NCBI RefSeq assembly: GCF_000160135.1
Contig: NZ_GG729933.1
Span: 502,816 to 566,815 of the forward strand
Length of the DNA: 64,000 nt
From: Oribacterium sp. oral taxon 078 str. F0262
GTDB taxonomy: Bacteria; Bacillota; Clostridia; Lachnospirales; Lachnospiraceae
Direction: 5' to 3'
In this document: positions 42,703-51,695 of the stretch, in pieces
Position numbering within the stretch: the first letter of the stretch is position 1
Layout of the letters: each line of letters opens with the position of its first letter
The notes under the pieces: generated by a model
What the model was told of the DNA's origin: nothing
Seen by the model: the letters and a program-made list of their open reading frames with translations, nothing else
Database searches by the model: none
Made by a program: the position numbers and the translations under genes

Positions 42703-44286
42703 ATGAGAAAGCAGACGAAAATCGTTGCAGCTCTTTCTGCAACCGCTTTACTCGCTCTTGGTGCCTCCGCTGTGACCTTCGCAGCTGGCTGGGACAACTC
42801 CACCGGAGCTTGGCAGTATCTCGATAACAACGGCAGCGCTGTTACCGATGCATGGAGAAAGTCCGGAGATTACTGGTTCTATCTCGATTCCGACGGAAGC
42901 ATGGCTACCGATAAGCTGATCCAGGACGGCGATGACTACTACTATGTCAACGGGGACGGCGCGATGGTCAGCAACCAGTGGGTTGCCCTTGCTACCGACG
43001 ACGACAGCAGCGCGGAGTACAGATGGTTCTACTTCGGCTCTGACGGAAAGGCCTACAGAGATCACAACGAGCAGGTGACTGTCTCCGATCTCAAGACCAT
43101 CAACGGCAAGAAGTATGCCTTCGATCAGGACGGCAAGATGCTCTACGGCTGGATCGACAAGGACAGCAACACCATCAAGACCGGCGACGATGCCTGGGTT
43201 GATGCTGACTACTACTTCGGCGGCTGGAACGATGGTTCCGCTCAGAACGGCTGGGTTCAGCTGACGGTCAACACCGACTCCGTGAGAAGCGGCGACGGCG
43301 ACGGCAGCGATACCTTCTGGTTCTACTTCGACAACAACGGAAAGAAGCAGAGCAACAAGAAGAAGAATATCAACGGCTACACCTTCTACTTCGATAAGTA
43401 TGGCCGTATGATCGAGGATTGGTCCACCGCTACCAAGAACGGCGCGGACGGCTTCGATACTCCGGCGAACGCGACGGACAGCATTGTCTACACCAACGCG
43501 GACGGAGCTGCCAGAAAGAATCAGTGGGTCTGGGCTGTTCCGAGCGAGGACTACGACAAGGACGACTACGACGACGACTCCTACAGCTGGTGGTGGGCGC
43601 AGGGCAACGGCAAGATCTTCAAGGACGGCATCCGGAAGATCAAGGGCAAGAGCTATGCCTTCGACGAGAAGGGCCGTATGCTCTCCGGCATTGTCGGCGT
43701 TGTCGACGGACACTACACCAACAAATACAACGGCAAGGACAAGTGGCTTGATCTCTCCAAGGATGCTTACCTTGACCAGGCTGCCAGCCTTGGCGCGGAT
43801 CAGAAGCTCTACTACTTCTCCAGCGACGAGAAGAAGGACGGCTCCAGGAAGTCCGGCTACCAGAACGTCGAGTTCGACGACGATAGCTATCAGATGTACT
43901 TCAAGACCAACGGTGAGGCGGAGAACAACTATGTCTCCAAGATCAAGAAGTATGTTGCTTACGGTGTGGTCCTGAAGGCTGACAACGAGGAGTCCAACCT
44001 CGCCGGTGTCCAGGTAGACAGCGCTAACCGCAAGAAGCTCGTCGGAAGGAACGTCGAGTACTATGGCACTGCGAACATCGCGGACGGCAACCATGTCCTC
44101 GTGAACGCTGCCGGTGCTGTGCAGGAGAAGAAGACCAATGTGAAGGACAGCAACGATGTCTACTATCTGACCGATAAGGACGGCGTCATCCTTTACGCTG
44201 GCGACAAGAAGACCTACAACAGCAAGAGCAAGGATCACGAGAATGAGATCACGCTTCCGAACGGCAAGAAGGTCTACACGGAGTAA
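42703..44286 (+). CDS. Secreted protein made of choline-binding-like cell-wall repeats
   Basis: 527 residues: a signal peptide ending near VTFAAG, then aromatic/Gly repeats of about 20 residues such as DYWFYLDSDGSMATDKLIQ and YYYVNGDGAMVSNQWV, the pattern of CW_binding_1 modules that bind choline or wall glycans. Some repeats are longer and very Asp-rich (DDDSYSWWWAQGNGKIFKDG). There is no catalytic domain. Codon choice (GGC, AAC, CTC, GCT) differs from the GAG/CGG-rich neighbours, as in highly expressed genes. AAAGGAG precedes the ATG at 12 nt. It is probably an abundant surface protein that attaches to the glycan made here. Confidence 0.82.
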   Translation: MRKQTKIVAALSATALLALGASAVTFAAGWDNSTGAWQYLDNNGSAVTDAWRKSGDYWFYLDSDGSMATDKLIQDGDDYYYVNGDGAMVSNQWVALATDDDSSAEYRWFYFGSDGKAYRDHNEQVTVSDLKTINGKKYAFDQDGKMLYGWIDKDSNTIKTGDDAWVDADYYFGGWNDGSAQNGWVQLTVNTDSVRSGDGDGSDTFWFYFDNNGKKQSNKKKNINGYTFYFDKYGRMIEDWSTATKNGADGFDTPANATDSIVYTNADGAARKNQWVWAVPSEDYDKDDYDDDSYSWWWAQGNGKIFKDGIRKIKGKSYAFDEKGRMLSGIVGVVDGHYTNKYNGKDKWLDLSKDAYLDQAASLGADQKLYYFSSDEKKDGSRKSGYQNVEFDDDSYQMYFKTNGEAENNYVSKIKKYVAYGVVLKADNEESNLAGVQVDSANRKKLVGRNVEYYGTANIADGNHVLVNAAGAVQEKKTNVKDSNDVYYLTDKDGVILYAGDKKTYNSKSKDHENEITLPNGKKVYTE

Positions 44287-44312
44287 TTTCGGATTCTGCG
44301 GAATTACTTCTC

Positions 44313-44342
44313 GGGGCGCCGGGTTTACACCCGGCGCTCTTT
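44313..44342 (+). terminator. Intrinsic terminator of the choline-binding-like gene
   Basis: GGCGCCGGG pairs with CCCGGCGCT around TTTACA, followed by CTTT. Confidence 0.75.
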
Positions 44343-44402
44343 GCGTGCGGACGGCGAGGGACTGAGATGGACTCGGGGCTGCCCGCCGGAGGATTTTATA
44401 GT

Positions 44403-44897
44403 ATGAGAGTCAGAGGAATTCGTTTGGCGGGGCTCTGCGTTCTTGCGGGAGCCCTGTCTCTTTCGGCGTGCAAACCGACTTATCAGACGAAGCTGGAGTC
44501 CCCCGCCCTGACGACGGCTCCGGAGTCGAAGGAGATTCGCCTCGACTTCGATCAGATTCACAGCGATGTGGTGGATGCCCTGAATGATGAGGGCTACGAT
44601 TTCGTGAAGGATCTGGATCTCAGCGGGGACAATGAGAAGAAGGAGTTTCTCATCCGGATCGAGATCATGGAGAATGTCTCGGAGGAGGCTCTGGATCTCT
44701 TCCTGTCGGAGCTGATGAAGGCAGTGGGAAATGCGGCGAGAACACAGGATTTTCGCTACAGTGAGCCGGATAACGAGAGCTTCGGCGGCGTATTTAAGAA
44801 ATACGGCGTCCGCATCGTGATCCGTCAAAGCGGGAGCGCGGATCGCGAGATCGAGGTGAAGGCCGGGGAGAGCTTTCCTTTTTCGCCCTCAAACTGA
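44403..44897 (+). CDS. Small lipoprotein of unknown function
   Basis: 164 residues: MRVRGIRLAGLCVLAGALSL followed by the lipobox SLSAC, so it is tethered to the membrane outer face. The mature part alternates acidic stretches and ends in ...RIVIRQSGSADREIEVKAGE. No domain recognised. ATG at 44403 follows GGAGG. It stands alone between two terminated units. Confidence 0.7.
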   Translation: MRVRGIRLAGLCVLAGALSLSACKPTYQTKLESPALTTAPESKEIRLDFDQIHSDVVDALNDEGYDFVKDLDLSGDNEKKEFLIRIEIMENVSEEALDLFLSELMKAVGNAARTQDFRYSEPDNESFGGVFKKYGVRIVIRQSGSADREIEVKAGESFPFSPSN

Positions 44898-44976
44898 GCT
44901 CCCGTTTTTCGCTTTGCCTTTGAATGGGGCGGGGCTCCTATTCCCTGCTCCGCGATGAAAGCCTTGCTCCCTTGAT

Positions 44977-45005
44977 TTGACAAGAGCTTTCCCATTCGAT
45001 ATGAT
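44977..45005 (+). promoter_or_regulatory. Consensus promoter of the second phosphoglycosyl transferase operon
   Basis: TTGACA (44977-44982), 17-bp spacer, TATGAT (45000-45005), 70 bp before the start at 45075. Confidence 0.8.
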
Positions 45006-45074
45006 GATACGGTGCGGTGAAGTGAAGGAAGGGAAGCGGGGCGGCAGCTGTCCGCCCGGAGGGCAGGAGCTTAG

Positions 45075-46424
45075 ATGAGAGAGAGAGAGCAGTATCAAAA
45101 GGTGATCCGTGCGGCCTTCTGTGCTGTTCTCCTTTTTTTGGATGGAAGGCTCTTTCGCTATGTCTGGATGCATTACTACAGTCCCCTGATGGAGACTGTC
45201 TTTTTTCGGAGGGGACACTGGCTGGTGCTCTCCCTCTATCTGATCTTCCTCTTTGCTTTTATCGGGATCTACGGCGGATGGAAGGCGGGCTATCACAGGA
45301 TTGTGAACCTGATTTCCTCCCATGCGCTGGGGCTTCTGATCGCGAATGTGCTGAGCTATATCGAGATCGTGGCGCTGACCAAGAAGATGGTCTCCGTCCT
45401 TCCCCTCTCCTGCCTTTTCGTGCTGGAGATGCTGATCTCCCTGGTCTGGTCCATCGTCTGCACGAGGCTCTACCGGATGGCCTATCCCCCGCACCGGGTT
45501 CTTCTGATCTATGAGGAGAAGCCGGACCGATACCTCCTCGATAAGCTGAAAAGCCGGGGGGACCGGATCAGCCTGGCAGCGGAAATCAGCCTGAGGGAAG
45601 GGATGGAGGCCGTGCTGCGGGAGATGGAGCAGTACAGCTGTGTCCTCATCTATGATATCCCCTCCCGGGAGAGAAATTATATTCTAAAGCAATGCTACCG
45701 CAGGGGAATCCGCTGTTATCTCACACCGAAGCTTTCGGATATCCTGATCCGAAGTGCGGAGAATCAGCATCTCTTCGATACTCCTCTTTATCTTTGCAGA
45801 AACTCAAGCCTCACCATCGAGAGGGCGTTCTTTAAGAGGCTGACGGATATCCTGATCTCCGCGCTCGGGCTGCTTTTCTTCTCGCCCATAATGCTTTTGA
45901 TCGCGCTTTTCATCCGCTTCGAGGACCGGGGGCCCGTGATCTATCAGCAGGAGAGGCTCACGAAGGACGGCAGGCATTTTCACATCTATAAGTTTCGGAG
46001 CATGCGGGAGGATGCGGAGCGGGACGGGAAGGCGCGCCTCGCCGAAAAGGATGATGAGAGGATTACCGCCGTCGGCCGCTTCATCCGGCCGTTTCGCCTG
46101 GATGAGCTCCCCCAGCTATGGAACATTCTCCTCGGGGAGATGAGCCTCGTCGGGCCCCGGCCGGAGAGGCCGGACATCGCGGCGGCCTATGAGAAGGAGA
46201 TCCCGGAGTTTTCTTATCGCCTGAAGGTGAAGGCGGGACTCACGGGCTACGCCCAGGTCTACGGAAAGTACAATACGACGGCCTATGACAAGCTGAAGCT
46301 GGACCTCATGTATATCCAGAACGGAAGTCTGATGATGGATATGGAGATTCTCCTTAAGACGGTCCAGATTCTTTTTCAGAGAGAGAGTGCAGAGGGAGTC
46401 CGGACAGAGGACAGGCAGGAATGA
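45075..46424 (+). CDS. Second undecaprenyl-phosphate sugar phosphotransferase
   Basis: 449 residues of the same family as the gene at 35952, but with different N-terminal membrane segments. Four membrane segments in the first 145 residues, a short middle module, and a catalytic domain from about 250: FFKRLTDILISALGLLFFSP, GPVIYQQERLTKDGRHFHIY, KFRSMREDA, RLDELPQLWNILLGEMSLVGPRPERP and AGLTGYAQVYGKYNTTAYDK. Two initiating enzymes in one locus imply two lipid-linked glycans or two alternative first sugars. Overlaps the radical SAM gene by four bases. Confidence 0.93.
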   Translation: MREREQYQKVIRAAFCAVLLFLDGRLFRYVWMHYYSPLMETVFFRRGHWLVLSLYLIFLFAFIGIYGGWKAGYHRIVNLISSHALGLLIANVLSYIEIVALTKKMVSVLPLSCLFVLEMLISLVWSIVCTRLYRMAYPPHRVLLIYEEKPDRYLLDKLKSRGDRISLAAEISLREGMEAVLREMEQYSCVLIYDIPSRERNYILKQCYRRGIRCYLTPKLSDILIRSAENQHLFDTPLYLCRNSSLTIERAFFKRLTDILISALGLLFFSPIMLLIALFIRFEDRGPVIYQQERLTKDGRHFHIYKFRSMREDAERDGKARLAEKDDERITAVGRFIRPFRLDELPQLWNILLGEMSLVGPRPERPDIAAAYEKEIPEFSYRLKVKAGLTGYAQVYGKYNTTAYDKLKLDLMYIQNGSLMMDMEILLKTVQILFQRESAEGVRTEDRQE

Positions 46425-47926
46425 AGATCTATTTTATCAATCCGCCCTTTCGGGCGGAATACGGAAAGTTTTCCAGGGAGTCGAGGAGTCCTGCCGTGAC
46501 GAAGAGCGGTGCGCTCTATTACCCGCTCTGGCTGATCTATGCGGCGGTCTGGGCGGAAAAGCAGGGGCACAGCGTGGAATTTCTGGATGCGCCCGCGAAG
46601 CCTCTCAACGAGGCGGAGTCCCTCTCTCTCATCCGAGAGAGGGCGGAGGGCTGCCGCCTCTTTGTCCTGGATACCAGCACGCCCTCCATTTATCGGGATA
46701 TCGCCTTTGGAGAGGCGCTGAAGGCCCGCTATCCGGAGGCCTTTATCGCCCTGGTGGGGACGCATCCGACGGCTGTGCCGGAGGAGACACTTCGGCTTGG
46801 GCCCGGGATCGATCTCATCGCGAGGAGGGAGTACGACTTTACGATCAGCCGACTCGCCTCTCTTATCGAGGGGAGTGCCTCCCGGGAGGAGGCGCTCTCC
46901 GGGCTCTCCGGGATTTTGGGGATAAGCTTTCGGGACGGGGCGGGGCTGATCCATCATAATCCGGACGCGCCCTATATCGAGAAGCTGGACGAGATCCCGA
47001 TGGCCGCGGAGTTTATCCGACGGCGCTTAAACTACCGGGATTATTTCTTCCCGGCCTCGGAGTATCCGGAGATTCAGATCTTCACGGGGCGGGGCTGCCC
47101 CTGTCACTGTACCTTTTGCGTCTATCCGCAGACCATGCACGGGCACCGCTACCGCCTTCGCTCTCCGGAGAATGTCGTCTCGGAGTTTTCCTATATTGCG
47201 GAAAATTTCCCGGATGTGCGGGAAATTGTACTGGAGGACGACACCTTTACGATCGACAGGAGGAGGGTGGAAGCGATTTGCAGGCTCCTCATCGAGCGGG
47301 GGCTTCAGAAGCGCTTCCGCTGGCTTTGCAATGCGAGAGTCAATACCCTGGACCTTGATACCATGAAGCTTATGAAAAAAGCGGGCTGCCGTCTGCTGAT
47401 CCCCGGGATCGAGAGCGGAAACCAGGGGATTTTGGATGCCATCAAGAAGGGGACGACACTCAGCCAGGTGGAGCGCTACATCGAGGACAGCAGAAAGGCG
47501 GGGCTCTTGGTTCACGCCTGCTATATGGTGGGAAATCCCGGGGAAAATCGGGAGACGATAGAGGAGACCCTTCGCCTTGCGCTCCGTCTGAATACGGATA
47601 CGGCGCAGTTCTTTCCTCTGATCCCTTATCCGGGGACAGAGGTCTATCGGCTTGCGAAGAAAAACGGCTGGCTCAGGGCATCGAGCTATGAGGATTACTG
47701 CAAGCGGGACGGCACACACAATACCGTGCTGGATCTCCCGGAGCTGAGTGCCGAGGAAATGGTGAACTTCTGCGACAGGGCGAGAAGGCGCTATTATCTG
47801 AGACCGCGCTACATCCTGCACCGCCTGTGGATGGGGCTAAAGGACCCGGCGGACCTCGTGCGCTCTCTGAAGGCCTTCGGGAAGCTCTGGCGCTATCTTC
47901 TGAAGAGAGGAAACGGAAAGGGATGA
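46421..47926 (+). CDS. B12-binding-domain radical SAM protein
   Basis: 501 residues. The N-terminal B12-binding-like fold (about 1-150; landmarks NPPFRAEYGK, VGTHPTAVPEE) is followed by the radical SAM core with CPCHCTFC near residue 226-233 (C-x3-C-x2-C), and a C-terminal region with the YMVGNPGENRETIEETLRLA pattern. Enzymes of this type do methylations, rearrangements or other radical steps on unactivated carbons. Placed directly behind a phosphoglycosyl transferase and before glycosyltransferases, it may modify a sugar or lipid of this glycan; the reaction is unknown. The cobalamin is not proven by sequence. Confidence 0.85.
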   Translation: MKIYFINPPFRAEYGKFSRESRSPAVTKSGALYYPLWLIYAAVWAEKQGHSVEFLDAPAKPLNEAESLSLIRERAEGCRLFVLDTSTPSIYRDIAFGEALKARYPEAFIALVGTHPTAVPEETLRLGPGIDLIARREYDFTISRLASLIEGSASREEALSGLSGILGISFRDGAGLIHHNPDAPYIEKLDEIPMAAEFIRRRLNYRDYFFPASEYPEIQIFTGRGCPCHCTFCVYPQTMHGHRYRLRSPENVVSEFSYIAENFPDVREIVLEDDTFTIDRRRVEAICRLLIERGLQKRFRWLCNARVNTLDLDTMKLMKKAGCRLLIPGIESGNQGILDAIKKGTTLSQVERYIEDSRKAGLLVHACYMVGNPGENRETIEETLRLALRLNTDTAQFFPLIPYPGTEVYRLAKKNGWLRASSYEDYCKRDGTHNTVLDLPELSAEEMVNFCDRARRRYYLRPRYILHRLWMGLKDPADLVRSLKAFGKLWRYLLKRGNGKG

Positions 47927-47989
47927 ACGGTTCTGCCGCTTCCGAACGCTTCTTTCTGCCGGATGCTCTCAGTGGGCGGGGAGCAAGGC

Positions 47990-48195
47990 CCGGCAGAGGC
48001 AGGAGGCCTGCAGCCTTCACGCCGGGGGTATCCGTCTTTCCATGAACAGGGGAAGAGCCGGACGGAAATCGGCGGCCTGCAGCTATGCGTGATGGCTTAT
48101 TCGTCTTTCCGCGGGCGGGGGAAGAGCTGAGCTAAGAGCGGCAGCCTGCAGCTATGCGCACTGATTTATTGGTCTTTCTGCGGGCAGGGGAAGCG
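47990..48195 (+). repeat. About 70-bp imperfect tandem repeat, family F
   Basis: The GGCCTGCAGC core recurs at about 48004, 48074 and 48143, followed by TATGCG(T/C), a TTATT(C/G)GTCTTTC(C/T)GCGGGC tract and AGGGGAAG. Units are less alike than in the other arrays. The 300-bp gap 47927-48226 holds no gene. Confidence 0.6.
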
Positions 48196-48226
48196 TCGGA
48201 CGAGGAAAGAGGAGGATGGAGTCATA

Positions 48227-49180
48227 ATGGAGCGGGTGCTGGTCCTGCTGTCGACCTATAACGGAGAGCGTTATCTCAGGGAGCAGCTTGCAAGTCTCTT
48301 TTCCCAGGAGCTCCCCGAGGGGACAGAGCTTCGCATCCTTGTGCGGGACGATGGCTCTTCGGACGGCACGACAGCGATACTTCGGGAATACGAGGAGGAG
48401 GGGAGACTTTCTTTTTACCGCGGGGAGAGAAATCTGGGTCCGGCCGGGAGCTTTCTCTCTCTCATGAAGAGGGCGGAGCACTATGATTGGGGGGAGGAGA
48501 GAGCGGAGGCACGTACTTATTATGCGCTCTGCGATCAGGATGATGTCTGGCTCCCGGACAAGCTCTCGAGGGCTCTCTCCCTCCTCTTTGGGACGGGAAA
48601 GGAGGAAGCCGCGCTCTATTATGGGCTTCCCCGCCTGGTGGATGCGGAGCTTCGTCCCCTGCCGCTTCGGAGGGACGCGAAGGAGAGGATGCTCGATTTC
48701 GCATCGGCCCTCATAAAGAGCAATTCTACGGGCTGCACAATGCTCTTTACACGGGCGCTTCTTCTTAAGATCAACCGCTCGGAGCCGGATACGGAGAAGA
48801 TTACGATGCATGATGAGTGGATCCACAAGGGCTGTCTTGCGATCGGAGGGAGGCTTATCTTTGATGAAGATACGCCGATTCTCTACCGGCAGCATGGGAA
48901 CAACGCGGTGGGCTGCCAGAGCTCCGGGGGAGCGGTGCTTAAGCGCTATCTCCATTCCCTGCTCCATCCCGATCGGATTCACAGTGAGATGGCAGGGGAG
49001 CTTCTCCGCGCTTTTTCCCGTGATATGAGTCCGCTCAAGAGGGAGCTTTCGGAGGAGGTTGCCTTTTATCGGAGGAGTCCCGGCGCGTCGCTCCGGCTTT
49101 TCTTCGATAGGAGGATCCGGACCGCCTACCGAAAGAGGAATGTTCTCTTTCGCCTCGCTGTGCTGCTTCGGATCTTTTGA
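48227..49180 (+). CDS. GT2 glycosyltransferase, rhamnosyltransferase-like
   Basis: 317 residues. GT-A fold: VLVLLSTYNGERYLREQLAS, VRDDGSSDGT and the DQDDVWLPDKL metal-binding site. The pattern is that of rhamnosyltransferases of Lachnospiraceae and streptococcal cell-wall polysaccharides. Extends the lipid-linked glycan in the cytoplasm. ATG at 48227 follows GAGGAGGATGG. The next gene begins 12 bases after its stop. Confidence 0.87.
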   Translation: MERVLVLLSTYNGERYLREQLASLFSQELPEGTELRILVRDDGSSDGTTAILREYEEEGRLSFYRGERNLGPAGSFLSLMKRAEHYDWGEERAEARTYYALCDQDDVWLPDKLSRALSLLFGTGKEEAALYYGLPRLVDAELRPLPLRRDAKERMLDFASALIKSNSTGCTMLFTRALLLKINRSEPDTEKITMHDEWIHKGCLAIGGRLIFDEDTPILYRQHGNNAVGCQSSGGAVLKRYLHSLLHPDRIHSEMAGELLRAFSRDMSPLKRELSEEVAFYRRSPGASLRLFFDRRIRTAYRKRNVLFRLAVLLRIF

Positions 49181-49192
49181 GCGGGGGGAAGG

Positions 49193-50089
49193 ATGGAGAG
49201 CTTTTATCTTATTTCTGTGCTCTATCAAAAAAAGCTCCGGGCGCTTCGCTCCCTCCCGCAGTTTATCAGGCTCTGCGGAGAGTATCCGGAGACGGAGATC
49301 CTGATTTTTGATAATTCCGAGGACGCCGCGCTCCTAACGGAAAACCGGGAGGAGGCTAAGAGATGTGGAATATCCTATCTCTCAGAGGGGAGGAATCTCG
49401 GTCTCTCCGCGGCCTACAACCGCTGCCTTCTGGAGCTTGACCAAAGAGAAAAGGACAGGGCATCTTCCGGCGGGGCTCCTTCTGAAAAAGGGGAGAATGC
49501 GGAGGGGAATTATTGGATTTTTCTATCGGATGACGACAGTCTTTTCTCGATGAAATATCTGAGAAATGTCCGGGAGAGCTGCCTTGAGGGAAGAGAAGCG
49601 GAGAAAGCTTCGGGAGGGGAGAAATTTCCGGAGCTTCGCGCGGGGATGGTCCGCTCCCTGCGCGGCCCCCTCTCCCCGAAGAAGTCTTATCGGCTTTTTG
49701 AGAGGGCAGGGGACTTCGTGAGAGCGCCGGGGCATTACCGGGGGCTCTACTGCATCAACAGCGGGCTCTGCATCTGCCGAAGCCTTCTCAGAGAGCTCGG
49801 AGACTTCGAGGAGAGGATCTTTCTCGATATGCTGGACTACTGGCTTATGGACCGGCTTCGGGAGAAGGGACTCGACCGCTTCTGGATCCTTCCGGGGGAG
49901 ATCCGGCAGGATTTTTCCGGCGCCTCCTTTCCCGGGAGGGAGAGAGCGGAGAGAAGATACCGGATTTATCGGAGGGACTTTCAGCTTTACTGCCGCATCA
50001 CGGGGAGGAGCAGATTGTTTTCCTTTCTTATGCTTTTTAAGAGGAGGCTTCGTCTGAGCTATGACGAAATTCTACATCGTGTGCCATAA
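49193..50089 (+). CDS. Glycosyltransferase of GT2 type
   Basis: 298 residues. Shortened GT-A layout: SVLYQKKLRALRSLPQF, FDNSEDAALL, EGRNLGLSAAYNRCL and the DDDS metal site in FLSDDDSLFS. A long charged insert (about 95-120) interrupts it. It overlaps the DUF4422 gene by 29 bases, so the two are translated together. Donor and acceptor sugars unknown. Confidence 0.8.
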   Translation: MESFYLISVLYQKKLRALRSLPQFIRLCGEYPETEILIFDNSEDAALLTENREEAKRCGISYLSEGRNLGLSAAYNRCLLELDQREKDRASSGGAPSEKGENAEGNYWIFLSDDDSLFSMKYLRNVRESCLEGREAEKASGGEKFPELRAGMVRSLRGPLSPKKSYRLFERAGDFVRAPGHYRGLYCINSGLCICRSLLRELGDFEERIFLDMLDYWLMDRLREKGLDRFWILPGEIRQDFSGASFPGRERAERRYRIYRRDFQLYCRITGRSRLFSFLMLFKRRLRLSYDEILHRVP

Positions 50090-50858
50090 GCTCTCAGAGC
50101 TCCCCGCGCTTCCGGGCTATGTGCCGATCCTCGTCGGGGCGAAGGACTTTTCGATCCCCGGTTCCCTCCGGGACGACAGCGGGGAGGAGATCTCACGGAA
50201 GAATCCGAACTTCAACGAGCTCACCGCGCTCTACTGGATCTGGAAGAATGACCGCTCGGATTTCGTCGGCCTCTGCCACTACCGGAGATATTTTATGAGG
50301 GGGCTGTCCTCCCGGCGCTATCTGACGATTTCGGAGGCGGAGCGGGATCTTCGGAGACATGACATCATCCTTCCGGAGCCGATCACGGGCCTTCGGACCA
50401 CGGTGCGGGAGCTCTATCTTCGGACAGGGGGAAGAGAGAAGGATCTGGAGACGCTGGAGAGCCTGATCGAGGAGCGCCTTCCGGATGATTACCCGGCCTA
50501 CCGGGAGCTGATGGGCGGGTATTCCGCCTCCTATTACAACATGGCTGTCATGCCGAGAGCTCTTCTTGAGCGCTACTGCGGCTGGCTCTTTCCGCTCCTC
50601 TTTGAACTGGAACGGCGGATCGACCTCTCGGGACGAAGCGAGCGGGAGGGGAGAGTCTTCGGCTTTCTCGCGGAGCGTCTTCTGAATGTCTTTGCGAGGA
50701 CGGAGCGTCTCCGTGTCCGCCGCCGCCCGGTTTATGTCCTGGGAGAGAAAAACTACAGCCTTCGTATCCTCTCGGAGAGAGCGAGACAGGGACTTTGCTC
50801 CCTCCTCCGTGAAGAAAGCGCAGAAGTCTGCCATCAGGCAGACTCGGAGCGTCGTTGA
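50061..50858 (+). CDS. DUF4422-family glycosyltransferase
   Basis: 265 residues with the family signature NPNFNELTALYWIWKN followed by DFVGLCHYRRYF near residues 50-80. DUF4422 proteins are single-domain glycosyltransferases of capsule and rhamnan loci. The last 13 residues (SAEVCHQADSERR) are encoded by the beginning of the tandem repeat array, so the C-terminus probably arose when the repeat inserted or expanded over the original end. Overlaps the preceding gene by 29 bases. Confidence 0.87.
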   Translation: MTKFYIVCHKLSELPALPGYVPILVGAKDFSIPGSLRDDSGEEISRKNPNFNELTALYWIWKNDRSDFVGLCHYRRYFMRGLSSRRYLTISEAERDLRRHDIILPEPITGLRTTVRELYLRTGGREKDLETLESLIEERLPDDYPAYRELMGGYSASYYNMAVMPRALLERYCGWLFPLLFELERRIDLSGRSEREGRVFGFLAERLLNVFARTERLRVRRRPVYVLGEKNYSLRILSERARQGLCSLLREESAEVCHQADSERR

Positions 50859-51662
50859 CCACTTCTCGAAGAGAAGTGTCTCCCGAAGGGAGATCGGCTG
50901 AAGCCACCCGGGCGAAGCCGAGTCCTTCGCTTCAAAGAAGCGAAGAAAAAGCGCAGAAGTCTGCCATCAGGCAGACTCGGAGCGTCGTTGACCACTTCTC
51001 GAAGAGAAGTGTCTCCCGAAGGGAGATCGGCTGAAGCCACCCGGGCGAAGCCGAGTCCTTCGCTTCAAAGAAGCGAAGAAAAAGCGCAGAAGTCTGCCAT
51101 CAGGCAGACTCGGAGCGTCGTTGACCACTTCTCGAAGAGAAGTGCCTCCCGAAGGGAGGTCGGCTGAAGCCACCCGGGCGAAGCCGAGTCCTTCGCGAAG
51201 CGAAGTCGAGCGTAGAAGTCTGCCATCAGGCAGACTCGGAGCGATCTTGACCACTTCTCGAAGAGAAGTGCCTCCCGGCGGGAGGTCGGCTGAAGCCACC
51301 CGGGCGAAGCCGAGTCCTTCGCGAAGCGAAGTCGAGCGTAGAAGTCTGCCATCAGGCAGACTCGGAGCGTCCTTGACCACTTCTCGAAGAGAAGTGTCTC
51401 CCGAAGGGAGATCGGCTGAAGCCACCCGGGCGAAGCCGAGTCCTTCGCTTCAAAGAAGCGAAGAAAAAGCGCAGAAGTCTGCCATCAGGCAGACTCGGAG
51501 CGTCGTTGACCACTTCTCGAAGAGAAGTGCCTCCCGGAGGGAGGTCGGCTGAAGCCACCCGGGCGAAGCCGAGTCCTTCGCTTCGGAGAAGCGAAGAAAA
51601 AGCGCAGAAGTCTGCCATCAGGCAGACTCGGAGCGTCATTGACCACTTCTCGAAGAGAAGTG
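50817..51662 (+). repeat. 133/126-bp hairpin-rich tandem repeat array, family A (right array, 7 copies)
   Basis: The landmark AGTCTGCC...GGCAGACT recurs at 50825, 50958, 51091, 51217, 51343, 51476 and 51609 (periods 133, 133, 126, 126, 133, 133). Each unit holds four near-perfect hairpins: H1 AGTCTGCC-ATCA-GGCAGACT, H2 CACTTCTC-GAA-GAGAAGTG (50860-50878), H3 TCTCCC-GAA-GGGAGA (50879-50893) directly abutting H2, and H4 CTTCGCTTC-AAA-GAAGCGAAG (50925-50945). GACTCGG and CCGAGTC (50841-50847, 50918-50924) can close the unit. The first unit forms the end of the DUF4422 gene. Confidence 0.94.
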
Positions 51663-51695
51663 GGGTTTTGGCGCCGTATCTGACGATCGGTCGAT

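Noticed and set aside
42748-44238. 496-codon open frame antisense to the choline-binding-like gene
   Set aside because: A shadow of strong codon bias in the real gene; the sense frame has a signal peptide, repeats, promoter and ribosome site.
50817-51662. CRISPR array
   Set aside because: Units are continuous with near-identical content of 126-133 bp; there are no unique spacers and no cas genes. The freely changing tract is only four bases.
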